Shown: in pieces, positions 17,035-24,029 of the stretch
How the letters are laid out: each line of letters starts with the position of its first letter
Numbering within the stretch: position 1 is the stretch's first letter
Source of the DNA: Clostridia bacterium
GTDB taxonomy: Bacteria; Bacillota; Clostridia; Christensenellales; Borkfalkiaceae
Reading direction: 5' to 3'
Assembly (NCBI GenBank): GCA_029055875.1
Contig: JAIDCJ010000021.1
Location: 1 to 64,000, forward strand
DNA: 64,000 bases
Notes under the pieces: generated by a model
What the model was told of the DNA's origin: nothing
Databases searched by the model: none
The model's input: only the letters and a program-made list of their open reading frames with translations
Program-made: the position numbers and the translations under genes

Positions 17035-17805
17035 ATGTTGCAGAAAGTAGTTATTTGCGGAGTGGATACGTCGGGGCTGCCCAAGCTCACGGCTAAGGAG
17101 AACGAGGAGCTCATGCGCCGCTTGAAGGCGGGCGACGAAAAGGCGCGCGAAACGTTTATCGTTGGAAATATGCGTTTGGTGCTCTCGCTCGTGAAACGGT
17201 TTTGGGCAAAGAACGCCAACGCGGACGACGTGTTCCAAGCGGGGTGCGTGGGGCTTATTAAGGCAATCGATAACTTTAATCTCGAATTCAACGTAAAGTT
17301 TTCCACCTACGCCGTGCCTATGATTTTAGGTGAAATTAAGCGTTACTTGCGGGACGGAAATTCTTTGCGGGTGTCGCGCTCGATACGCGATACGGCGTAT
17401 AAAATTTTGAAGGTGCGCGAGGCGATAGAGGAGCGCGACGAAGAGGCGACTATCGAGAAAATCGCAAACGAAATGCAGGTGCAGGAGCGGGAAGTCGTTT
17501 ACGCGCTCGACGCGATTTCCGACCCCGTGTCTTTATACGAGCCGGTATATAATAAGGCGGGAGATACCTTGCAGCTTTTAGACCAGCTTTGTGACGAATC
17601 GCAGAGCGAAAGTATCTGGACGGAGCGGGTGGCGCTTCGCGAAGCCATTCAGCGGCTGACGGACAGGGAACGCAAAATTCTCACCCTCCGTTATTACGAG
17701 GGTAAAACGCAGACGGAGATTTCCGCCGAGGTGGGCATCTCCCAAGCGCAGGTTTCCCGCTTAGAGAAAACGGCACTCAAACAAATTAAAGCAAATATTT
17801 CATAG
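17035..17805 (+). CDS. sigG: RNA polymerase sigma-G factor, late forespore-specific
   Basis: 256 residues from the ATG at 17035, with AAGGAGGAATGCGAT in front. Region 2 spans about residues 38-105 (RLVLSLVKRF, VFQAGCVGLIKAIDNFN, FSTYAVPMILGEIKRYLRD). Region 3 includes REAIEERDEEATIEKIANEMQ, and region 4 ends with the helix-turn-helix TQTEISAEVGISQAQVSRLE. The SVSRSIRDTAYKILKVRE-like stretch and the N-terminal VVICGVDTSGLPKL are typical of sigma-G rather than sigma-F. The 3' 489 bases (from 17317) are repeated at 21617-22105. The spoIIGA and sigE genes that often accompany it are absent here. Confidence 0.95.
   Translation: MLQKVVICGVDTSGLPKLTAKENEELMRRLKAGDEKARETFIVGNMRLVLSLVKRFWAKNANADDVFQAGCVGLIKAIDNFNLEFNVKFSTYAVPMILGEIKRYLRDGNSLRVSRSIRDTAYKILKVREAIEERDEEATIEKIANEMQVQEREVVYALDAISDPVSLYEPVYNKAGDTLQLLDQLCDESQSESIWTERVALREAIQRLTDRERKILTLRYYEGKTQTEISAEVGISQAQVSRLEKTALKQIKANIS
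17317..17805 (+). repeat. 489-bp direct repeat, left copy (3' part of sigG)
   Basis: Collinear, without gaps, with 21617-22105. Homology begins at the shared 14-mer CCTATGATTTTAGG. Differences are scattered and nearly all synonymous; only three residues differ in the encoded protein (R to Q, A to S and the last residue). Confidence 0.95.
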
Positions 17806-17806
17806 C

Positions 17807-17837
17807 AAAAAGCGAACGGATTTCCGTTCGCTTTTTT
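17807..17837 (+). terminator. Terminator after intact sigG
   Basis: AAAAGCGAACGG, short loop, CCGTTCGCTTTTTT directly after the sigG stop. It differs from the terminator after the truncated sigG copy. Confidence 0.9.
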
Positions 17838-17895
17838 GTTTCAACTAACGCTGTTTGATGATATGGGTATTGCGAAACTTAAAAGGAGGATTAAG

Positions 17896-18213
17896 TTGAG
17901 AATTAAAAAGAAAGTTAAGCTTATTAGAAATTTTATAGAAGAATACAATCGAATGAAACCTAAATCAGAAGAGGAATTTAATATGAAGCGAAACAAAAGA
18001 AAATGTAAATCCTCTGAATATTTAATAGAGTTATTTAAATGTTCAGATTGGTATTGGTTAATAGTTATATGTGAATTGCCGTTTTACCTTGAAAAGGAAA
18101 ATGAAAGTGATTTAATCGAGCAAATTCAAGTGTTTATGCCAGATGAAATGATTGGGGTATTGTGTTCCGAATCTGATTTGCGTAGCATCCTGCGTACAAA
18201 TAAATTAATTTAA
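17896..18213 (+). CDS. Hypothetical protein, first gene of the sigG island
   Basis: 105 residues from TTG at 17896, chosen because AAAAGGAGG lies 6 bases upstream; the frame is open further 5' but reaches into the sigG terminator. Very basic N-terminal half (RIKKKVKLIRN, MKRNKRKCKSS) followed by LFKCSDWYWLIVICELPFYLEKENESDLIEQ. No family is recognised. A+T-rich, like the other island genes. A 13-base gap separates it from the antitoxin-like gene, so the two probably share a transcript; it is not recognisable as a known toxin. Confidence 0.6.
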   Translation: MRIKKKVKLIRNFIEEYNRMKPKSEEEFNMKRNKRKCKSSEYLIELFKCSDWYWLIVICELPFYLEKENESDLIEQIQVFMPDEMIGVLCSESDLRSILRTNKLI

Positions 18214-18226
18214 AAAGGAGAATAAG

Positions 18227-18478
18227 ATGAAAATAATTTCTATTAAAGACTTGCAAAATACAGACAAAATCGAAAGGCTTTGCAAAAACAATAAAGAGTC
18301 GATATTTGTTGAGCAAGGTGGCGATATTAAATTTGTAATTTTCGACTTTGACTATTATTATGATTTGATTTCCAAATTAAACGAAGCTAAACTTGTTAAC
18401 GAAGGGTTGGAAGATTTGCAGAATGGTAAAGTAGCTGATGGCAAGGCAGTGAAAGATAAGATAAAGAAGAAGTTTTAA
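18227..18478 (+). CDS. Phd/YefM-like antitoxin, apparently orphan
   Basis: 83 residues with AAAAGGAG upstream. The N-terminal half has the Phd/YefM pattern: a short strand MKIISIKDLQN, helix, then ESIFVEQGGDIKFVIFDFDYYYDLI. The C-terminal tail, LVNEGLEDLQNGKVADGKAV, matches the toxin-binding tails of RelB/YefM antitoxins. No RelE/YoeB-like toxin follows; the next 220 bases are non-coding. Either the partner is the unrecognised 105-residue protein upstream, or the toxin was lost. Confidence 0.7.
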   Translation: MKIISIKDLQNTDKIERLCKNNKESIFVEQGGDIKFVIFDFDYYYDLISKLNEAKLVNEGLEDLQNGKVADGKAVKDKIKKKF

Positions 18479-18699
18479 GTTGTTTTAAATAAAGAGATAA
18501 GATGTAAAACTATCTTACTTATTAGAATAGCGATGAGATAATTTTTATCTCATCGCTAAATGACTTTTTAGATATTAAATTCGACAAAAATAGTGCGTTT
18601 TAAGTATTGACAACTTTATATTATTTACATATAATATAAGTGTAAAAAAAATACAGTTCAAATTTTTTAATTGTAAAATGTTTACACTTGGAGGATTCT
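18479..18699 (+). promoter_or_regulatory. Spacer with the promoter and inverted repeat of the ATPase operon
   Basis: Contains a hairpin-like GCGATGAGATAA/TTATCTCATCGC inverted repeat (about 18531-18557), probably the terminator of the antitoxin transcript. The promoter is TTGACA (18607-18612), 17-base spacer, TATAAT (18630-18635). A perfect 9-bp inverted repeat AAGTGTAAA (18638-18646) and TTTACACTT (18681-18689) follows, whose second arm touches the GGAGG ribosome site of the ATPase gene. Confidence 0.75.
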
Positions 18700-19854
18700 A
18701 TGTTAACCAAAGTTAGAGTGAAAAATTTTAAATCATTCAAAAACGAAACAACAATTGATTTCTTAGCGACAAAGTATTCAATGCTCAAAGATACTAATTC
18801 AAAGAATGGCATATTAAAGGGATGCATGTTTGTGGGCGGAAATGCAACAGGTAAAACTAATGCTATATATTCAATTAGTATGCTATTAGATTTATTGCTT
18901 TCTAACGCTAATACAAATATGCCAGCGAATTTCTGTTTATTCTCAAAAGAACCAGAAATGGATCTTGAATATACATTTATTTTTGATAAAGATGTCATTA
19001 AATATTTTCTTGTCTTTGATAAGCAGGGAATAGTCAAGAAAGAACAGGTTTTATTAAATGAAGACTCTGTTTTAGATAGGATAGGATTAAATGCAAGGAC
19101 ATCTTTAACGGAGAATCAAAATTATGATAATAGCGATATTGATGCTCGTACATTATTTTTAAAATCCATCTATTTTAATACCAAATTTACTAATTTTCCA
19201 GCTTTAAAAAAGTGGTTTGAATATATGAGTGGGTCAGTTTATTTTAATGCCGAACGTCAACAGGCACTTATAGGGCAAGCACTTTCATTTAATGTAAATA
19301 ATAAAGTAAATTTAGCTGATTATTTGGAGGCTTACGGCGTAGAAAGAATTAATAAATTTTTTAAAGATTTCGGTTTTAGCCAAGAAATCTTTTATGGCAA
19401 TAGAAGTAATAATCCCCTTAATCAATTTGGTGTAAAAGAACTCTATATGTTACGTAAAGATATAGATTATTGGATGCCATATTTTTTGGAATCGTTGGGG
19501 AATAAAACTTTATTAAGTATGTTGCCTGGACTGCTGCAAGTTGTTGAAAAAGGTGGGATGTTTATTGTTGATGAATTTAGTAGTGCTTTTCATAATGAAT
19601 TAGAAGAACTGATAGTGCGTTATTTTATGCGGCAGTCTCATAATGCGCAAATGTTTTTTGTTTCACATTCCACGAATTTGATGAAAACAACTTTATTGCG
19701 CCCTGACCAAATATATGCGATAGATTTTGACAATCAGGGTAGTAGAATTAAGCGAGCTTCATCCGAACAGCCGAGAGAATCCCAAAATATGGAAAAAATG
19801 TATTTGAGCGGGATATTTGGTGGACTTCCTAATTATTCAAACGGTGAGGAATAA
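18700..19854 (+). CDS. AAA15/OLD-like ATPase, candidate defence sensor
   Basis: 384 residues from the ATG at 18700 (GGAGG upstream; a TTG four codons earlier overlaps the ribosome site). It begins with the SMC/RecF-like MLTKVRVKNFKSFKNETTIDF typical of AAA15/21 ATPases. Walker A is GGNATGKT (residues 46-53), Walker B is MFIVDEFSSAFH with D291 and E292, and a SHS sensor motif carries H323. The architecture matches AbiLi, RloA and AriA of PARIS. The next gene begins within the stop codon (TAATG), and encodes a TOPRIM-like protein, the normal partner of such ATPases in anti-phage systems. Confidence 0.85.
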   Translation: MLTKVRVKNFKSFKNETTIDFLATKYSMLKDTNSKNGILKGCMFVGGNATGKTNAIYSISMLLDLLLSNANTNMPANFCLFSKEPEMDLEYTFIFDKDVIKYFLVFDKQGIVKKEQVLLNEDSVLDRIGLNARTSLTENQNYDNSDIDARTLFLKSIYFNTKFTNFPALKKWFEYMSGSVYFNAERQQALIGQALSFNVNNKVNLADYLEAYGVERINKFFKDFGFSQEIFYGNRSNNPLNQFGVKELYMLRKDIDYWMPYFLESLGNKTLLSMLPGLLQVVEKGGMFIVDEFSSAFHNELEELIVRYFMRQSHNAQMFFVSHSTNLMKTTLLRPDQIYAIDFDNQGSRIKRASSEQPRESQNMEKMYLSGIFGGLPNYSNGEE

Positions 19855-20639
19855 TGAAGTATTCTGTACGCTTAAATAAAGATAAAAACATTGGCAAGGT
19901 AGTTTATATAGTGGAAGGCGCAAGACGCGAACTCACACTGTTAAGCCATATTTTTTCAAACATTTTGGATTATAGTGTGGTAATTGCGCCGAGAAAAGAG
20001 TTGCCATATGTTAAATACGAAAGTAAAAGAAATCGTTTGTCAAGAGTCTATTTAATCTGTGCTTATGAGTCTAATATAGCTTTTATTGATAATCAAAAAG
20101 GGCAAAATTATTTAAATCAAGTATTTAAAGTGCTTTATGAAGATTATCAATTAGAATTATCAGATGCTGCAACATACTTCATTTTTGACAGAGATATGAA
20201 AAGCAATAAGGGGCGAGAATTTAATAAGCTTATTCCAAAGTTGAAAAATTCGCGGGATAATGGTGTTGATATGAATGGCATGTTATTAACGAGTTATCCT
20301 GCCCTTGAGGCTTATACAAAATCTTGTATAGACAACACTGCAATTGATTGGATAAAATCTGCAAGGGAGTTAAAATTGAAAGTTGCAGCAGCACAATATC
20401 AGCAAGATAAAATAAGCGACAAACAAATATTAGATGCTTGTTGTAATATGTTGGTATCGATTAACGACATGGCGGGACGAAATTTAACAGAAAAAGATTT
20501 AGATGATTTTGCAGAATTGAATAAAGTTATATTTGAAAAAGAAGAAGATTATTTAACTCAACAAGAGATGTATAGAATCTTAAGCTTAATTTCAATTTCG
20601 TTTATTGATTTGGGTTTGATGGAGATGGAAAATATCTAA
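19854..20639 (+). CDS. TOPRIM-like (RloB/AbiLii/AriB-type) protein, candidate nuclease effector
   Basis: 261 residues, start codon overlapping the upstream stop by one base. A TOPRIM-like signature is visible: VVYIVEGARRE with E21, and YFIFDRDMKS with D112 and D114, flanked by helices as in OLD/RloB/DUF4435 proteins. These residues would bind metal in a nuclease active site. The rest is helical and not recognisable. In PARIS and AbiL the ATPase holds such a partner inactive until a phage trigger appears; that role here is inference from gene pairing. Confidence 0.75.
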   Translation: MKYSVRLNKDKNIGKVVYIVEGARRELTLLSHIFSNILDYSVVIAPRKELPYVKYESKRNRLSRVYLICAYESNIAFIDNQKGQNYLNQVFKVLYEDYQLELSDAATYFIFDRDMKSNKGREFNKLIPKLKNSRDNGVDMNGMLLTSYPALEAYTKSCIDNTAIDWIKSARELKLKVAAAQYQQDKISDKQILDACCNMLVSINDMAGRNLTEKDLDDFAELNKVIFEKEEDYLTQQEMYRILSLISISFIDLGLMEMENI

Positions 20640-20662
20640 CGAAAAGGAGATAAAGTTTACAA

Positions 20663-21532
20663 ATGACATATCAAGAAATATTACAAGCAGAAAGCTTTTT
20701 AATAGAAATTGAAGGGTTAATTGCGCAGGTGCGTCATGGACAGGCATTGTTTCAGGAAGCTAAAACATTAGATGGAAAGATAAGTTCGAGCTTTTCTCAA
20801 TATAAGTCAACTGGATATAGTTGGAATACTATAAGCTATTCAAGGGACGAGCCTCATAGATATTGTACTTTAATTGGTGACGCATTAACAATAATGCAAT
20901 GTGCGTTACAATCCGTTTTAAATAAAGAACCTAATTATGGTAAGATTAAGCAGGTCCGTTTGGATTTGTCAAGGCTAAATCAAAAAAACAAATCCAACAA
21001 CAGTAAGCAAAAAAGAAAGTTAATTATTGAGTTGGTGGCTAAATATAGCGGTCAAATAAAACTGGATAAATTATTTGCAGATTATGTTGATCATGGCGAT
21101 GCTTTGTTTGAAGAGGACAAAACGGATGAAATTTTTAATGCTCTTATAGGTGTATTGAATTTGTATCTTGATAACTTGACCTCAACGAATTCTTTGCCGG
21201 AAAAATCCAAAGGCAAAAATCCAACTGTACAGGTTTTTAATAGTCAAACAAACACTCAAATGGTTGCGGTTAATGTACAGGTAAGTATTGAAAATTGTTT
21301 AAAAGAATTAGATGATTGTGAAACACTTTCGCAAGAAGAAATAACTGAGATTAAAGCACAATTAGATGATATTCAAAAATTACTGAAGGATAAAAAAGGA
21401 AAGAAAAAAACAATTCGTGAAAAAATATCTTCAGCGCTTAAGTGGGTTGCGGATAAAGGAACAGATGCAATGATCGCTTTATTGCCTACATTAGTAATGA
21501 TACTTACGAATTTGCAGGGGGTTAATGTTTAA
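20663..21532 (+). CDS. Third gene of the ATPase/TOPRIM cassette, C-terminal membrane-like helix
   Basis: 289 residues with AAAAGGAG upstream and 23 bases after the TOPRIM-like gene, so one operon. No family is recognised with confidence. The N-terminal half is helical, a Lys/Asn-rich linker follows (KNKSNNSKQKRK), then a predicted coiled coil (about 215-245), a basic patch KKGKKKTIREK and a C-terminal segment ALKWVADKGTDAMIALLPTL that is amphipathic to hydrophobic. Similar tails occur in some AbiTii-like defence proteins, a resemblance judged by eye only. Candidate membrane-acting effector or regulator. Confidence 0.6.
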   Translation: MTYQEILQAESFLIEIEGLIAQVRHGQALFQEAKTLDGKISSSFSQYKSTGYSWNTISYSRDEPHRYCTLIGDALTIMQCALQSVLNKEPNYGKIKQVRLDLSRLNQKNKSNNSKQKRKLIIELVAKYSGQIKLDKLFADYVDHGDALFEEDKTDEIFNALIGVLNLYLDNLTSTNSLPEKSKGKNPTVQVFNSQTNTQMVAVNVQVSIENCLKELDDCETLSQEEITEIKAQLDDIQKLLKDKKGKKKTIREKISSALKWVADKGTDAMIALLPTLVMILTNLQGVNV

Positions 21533-21616
21533 TAAGTGGTTTGCAATTTGTGTCGAAGTATGTTATAATATGCATACTAAAAACATGAAAGCCTGTTTCG
21601 CAATACCCACGTTATT

Positions 21617-22105
21617 CCTATGATTTTAGGCGAAATCAAGCGGTATTTAAGGGACGGAAATTCTTTGCGGGTTTCGCGTTCGATACGCGATACGGCGTAT
21701 AAGATTTTGAAGGTGCGCGAGGCGATAGAGGAGCGCGACGAAGAGGCGACTATCGAAAAAATCGCAAACGAAATGCAGGTGCAGGAGAGGGAAGTGGTGT
21801 ATGCACTCGACGCAATTTCCGACCCCGTGTCTTTATACGAGCCCGTATATAATAAGGCGGGAGATACCTTGCAGCTTTTAGATCAGCTTTGCGACGAATC
21901 GCAGAGCGAAAGTATATGGACGGAGCAGGTGGCGCTTCGCGAAGCCATTCAGCGGCTTACCGATAGGGAGCGCAAAATTCTCACGCTCCGCTACTACGAG
22001 GGCAAAACGCAGACGGAGATTTCCGCGGAAGTGGGGATTTCGCAGGCGCAGGTTTCCCGCTTAGAGAAAACGGCATTAAAACAGATTAAAAGTAATATTA
22101 TGTAA
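21617..22105 (+). pseudogene. 5'-truncated second copy of sigG
   Basis: Encodes sigma-G from residue 96 (MILGEIKRYLRD) to the end with three amino-acid changes. The in-frame sequence upstream is unrelated apart from THVIPM, and a stop codon lies at 21578. Regions 2.1 to 2.3, needed for core binding and -10 melting, are missing, so the product cannot be a working sigma factor. A promoter-like TTGCAA-17-TATAAT (21541-21569) is upstream, but no ribosome site fits. It marks the right edge of the island. It is also the right copy of the 489-bp direct repeat. Confidence 0.9.
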
Positions 22106-22113
22106 AGTAAGGG

Positions 22114-22143
22114 AAAGCACGGGTGATAAAGCCGTGCTTTTTT
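22114..22143 (+). terminator. Terminator after truncated sigG
   Basis: AAAGCACGG, 9-base loop, CCGTGCTTTTTT. A strong intrinsic terminator that separates the island from the ABC exporter genes. Confidence 0.9.
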
Positions 22144-22274
22144 CAATGAAAAAACTGTGAAAAACACGGCGTTTATTTGACTTTTTATAAAATAAGTGAT
22201 AGTATAATAACGTTACCAAAAAATGGCGCAAGGAAACTTGCGTAATTTTTCTATATTTATAGGGAGGTGCTTCG

Positions 22275-24029
22275 TTGATAAAAACTCTTTCAAAAGCAAT
22301 CAGACAATATAAATCTGCGGCAATTTTATCGCCGATTTTCGTCACGCTCGAAGTGATCTGCGAGTGCGCCATTCCTTTTATTATTACGCTTCTCGGTAAC
22401 ACGTTTATCGAAGGGAAAGCGGCGTACGGCAGCCTCAATAACGTGCTCCTTTGGGGCGGCATTCTGATTGCCGTATCCTTGGCTTCGCTTGCGTTCGGCG
22501 CGCTTTCGGGATTCTTCTGCGCAAACGCTTCTTCGGGCTTTGCAAGGAATATGCGCGAAGATATCTATTATAAGATTCAGGAATTTTCCTTTGAGAATAT
22601 CGATAAGTTCTCGACGCCCTCGCTCGTAACCCGTATGACGACGGATGTAAACAACGTGCAACAGGCGTTCATGATGATTATCCGCGTTGCGGTGCGTGCG
22701 CCCATGATGATGATTTTCTCGCTCGTAATGGCGTTCGTAATGGGCGGAAGTCTTGCCTGGATTTTCGTGGGGGTTATTCCGCCGCTTTCGCTCATTCTCT
22801 TCTTTATCATGAAGAAGGCAATGCCGCTCTTCCACCGCGTGTTCCGTAAGTACGATAATCTCAACGAGTCTATTCAGGAAAACGTGAAGGGAATCCGCGT
22901 AGTCAAGTCCTACGTGCGCGAGGACTACGAGAAAGAAAAATTCGACCGCGCCGCAGAGGACGTCCGCAAGGATTTCACCCGCGCCGAGCGGATTTTGGCA
23001 TGGAACCACCCCGTAATGCAGCTGTTCTTCTACGGCGTGCTCTCGTCCGTTTTATTCGTTGGTTCCGTTTTCATTTTTAATTCCGAAAGCTCAATCAGTT
23101 ATATACAGGTATCGCAGCTCGTCGTTTACGGCATGCAGATTCTTTCCTCGCTCATGATGTTCTCTTTCGTGTTCGCCATGATCGTTATGTCCGTAGAGAG
23201 CGCGCGCCGTATCTGTGAAATTTTCAACGAAGAGAGCTCGCTGCACAACCCCGAAAACCCCGTTTACGAGGTTGCGGACGGTTCCGTTGATTTCGACAAC
23301 GTTTCCTTTAAGTATTCAGCGGCCGCCGAGCGCAACGTGCTCGAAGGGGTGAACTTACATATCCGTTCGGGCGAAACCATAGGTATTATCGGCGGAACGG
23401 GCTCTTCTAAGACCTCGCTCGTTAATTTGATTTCGCGCCTTTACGATACCACCGAGGGTACGATCCGCGTAGGGGGGCTCAACGTAAAAGACTACGATTT
23501 GGAATCGCTCCGCAATCAGGTTGCGGTGGTGCTTCAAAAGAACGTGCTGTTCTCGGGTACGATTAAAGAGAACCTGCGCTGGGGTAATAAGGACGCAACC
23601 GACGAGGAGCTTATAGAAGCGTGCCGTCTTGCACAGGCGGACGAGTTCGTGCAGAGCTTCCCGCAGGGGTACGATACTTATATCGAGCAGGGCGGCTCCA
23701 ACGTTTCGGGCGGGCAGAAGCAGCGTCTTTGCATTGCGCGCGCGCTTTTGAAAAAGCCCAAGATACTCATTCTCGACGATTCGACGAGCGCGGTCGATAC
23801 GCAGACAGACGCGCTCATTCGCAAATCGCTCAAGGAATACATTCCCGCAACGACGAAAATTATCATTGCGCAGCGCATATCTTCCGTAGAGGACGCCGAC
23901 CGCATTATCGTAATGGAAGGCGGACGGATAGACGCGGTGGGTACGCACGCCGAGCTTTTGAAATCGAACGCGATTTATGCGGAAGTTTTCCAGTCTCAGA
24001 CGAAAGGAGGAAAGAACGATGCCTCGTAA
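22275..24029 (+). CDS. ABC exporter subunit 1 (degenerate ATP site)
   Basis: 584 residues from TTG at 22275 with AGGGAGGTG upstream. Six membrane helices in the first 310 residues, then an ATPase domain. Walker A is GGTGSSKT (373-380) and the signature is NVSGGQKQR. In Walker B (ILILDDSTS) the catalytic Glu is replaced by Asp (D502). That substitution, with a non-canonical signature in the partner, is the mark of heterodimeric exporters of the LmrCD/BmrCD/TM287-288 type. Substrate is unknown; multidrug or peptide export is likely. The next gene overlaps by 11 bases. Confidence 0.9.
   Translation: MIKTLSKAIRQYKSAAILSPIFVTLEVICECAIPFIITLLGNTFIEGKAAYGSLNNVLLWGGILIAVSLASLAFGALSGFFCANASSGFARNMREDIYYKIQEFSFENIDKFSTPSLVTRMTTDVNNVQQAFMMIIRVAVRAPMMMIFSLVMAFVMGGSLAWIFVGVIPPLSLILFFIMKKAMPLFHRVFRKYDNLNESIQENVKGIRVVKSYVREDYEKEKFDRAAEDVRKDFTRAERILAWNHPVMQLFFYGVLSSVLFVGSVFIFNSESSISYIQVSQLVVYGMQILSSLMMFSFVFAMIVMSVESARRICEIFNEESSLHNPENPVYEVADGSVDFDNVSFKYSAAAERNVLEGVNLHIRSGETIGIIGGTGSSKTSLVNLISRLYDTTEGTIRVGGLNVKDYDLESLRNQVAVVLQKNVLFSGTIKENLRWGNKDATDEELIEACRLAQADEFVQSFPQGYDTYIEQGGSNVSGGQKQRLCIARALLKKPKILILDDSTSAVDTQTDALIRKSLKEYIPATTKIIIAQRISSVEDADRIIVMEGGRIDAVGTHAELLKSNAIYAEVFQSQTKGGKNDAS

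Noticed and set aside
21541..21630. CATACTA at 21573-21579 as a sigma-G -10 box in front of the truncated sigG
   Set aside because: No TGAATA-like -35 occurs at 17-18 bases upstream, and a sigma-A-like TATAAT overlaps the area.
17035..22105. A skin-like element that must be excised to restore a sporulation sigma gene
   Set aside because: Unlike sigK with skin, the upstream sigG copy is already full length, and no recombinase gene is in the island, so excision is not needed for sigma-G synthesis.
22177..22208. TTGACT and TATAAT upstream of the ABC exporter as a promoter
   Set aside because: The spacer is 20 bases, too long for a normal sigma-A promoter; the true promoter is not clear.
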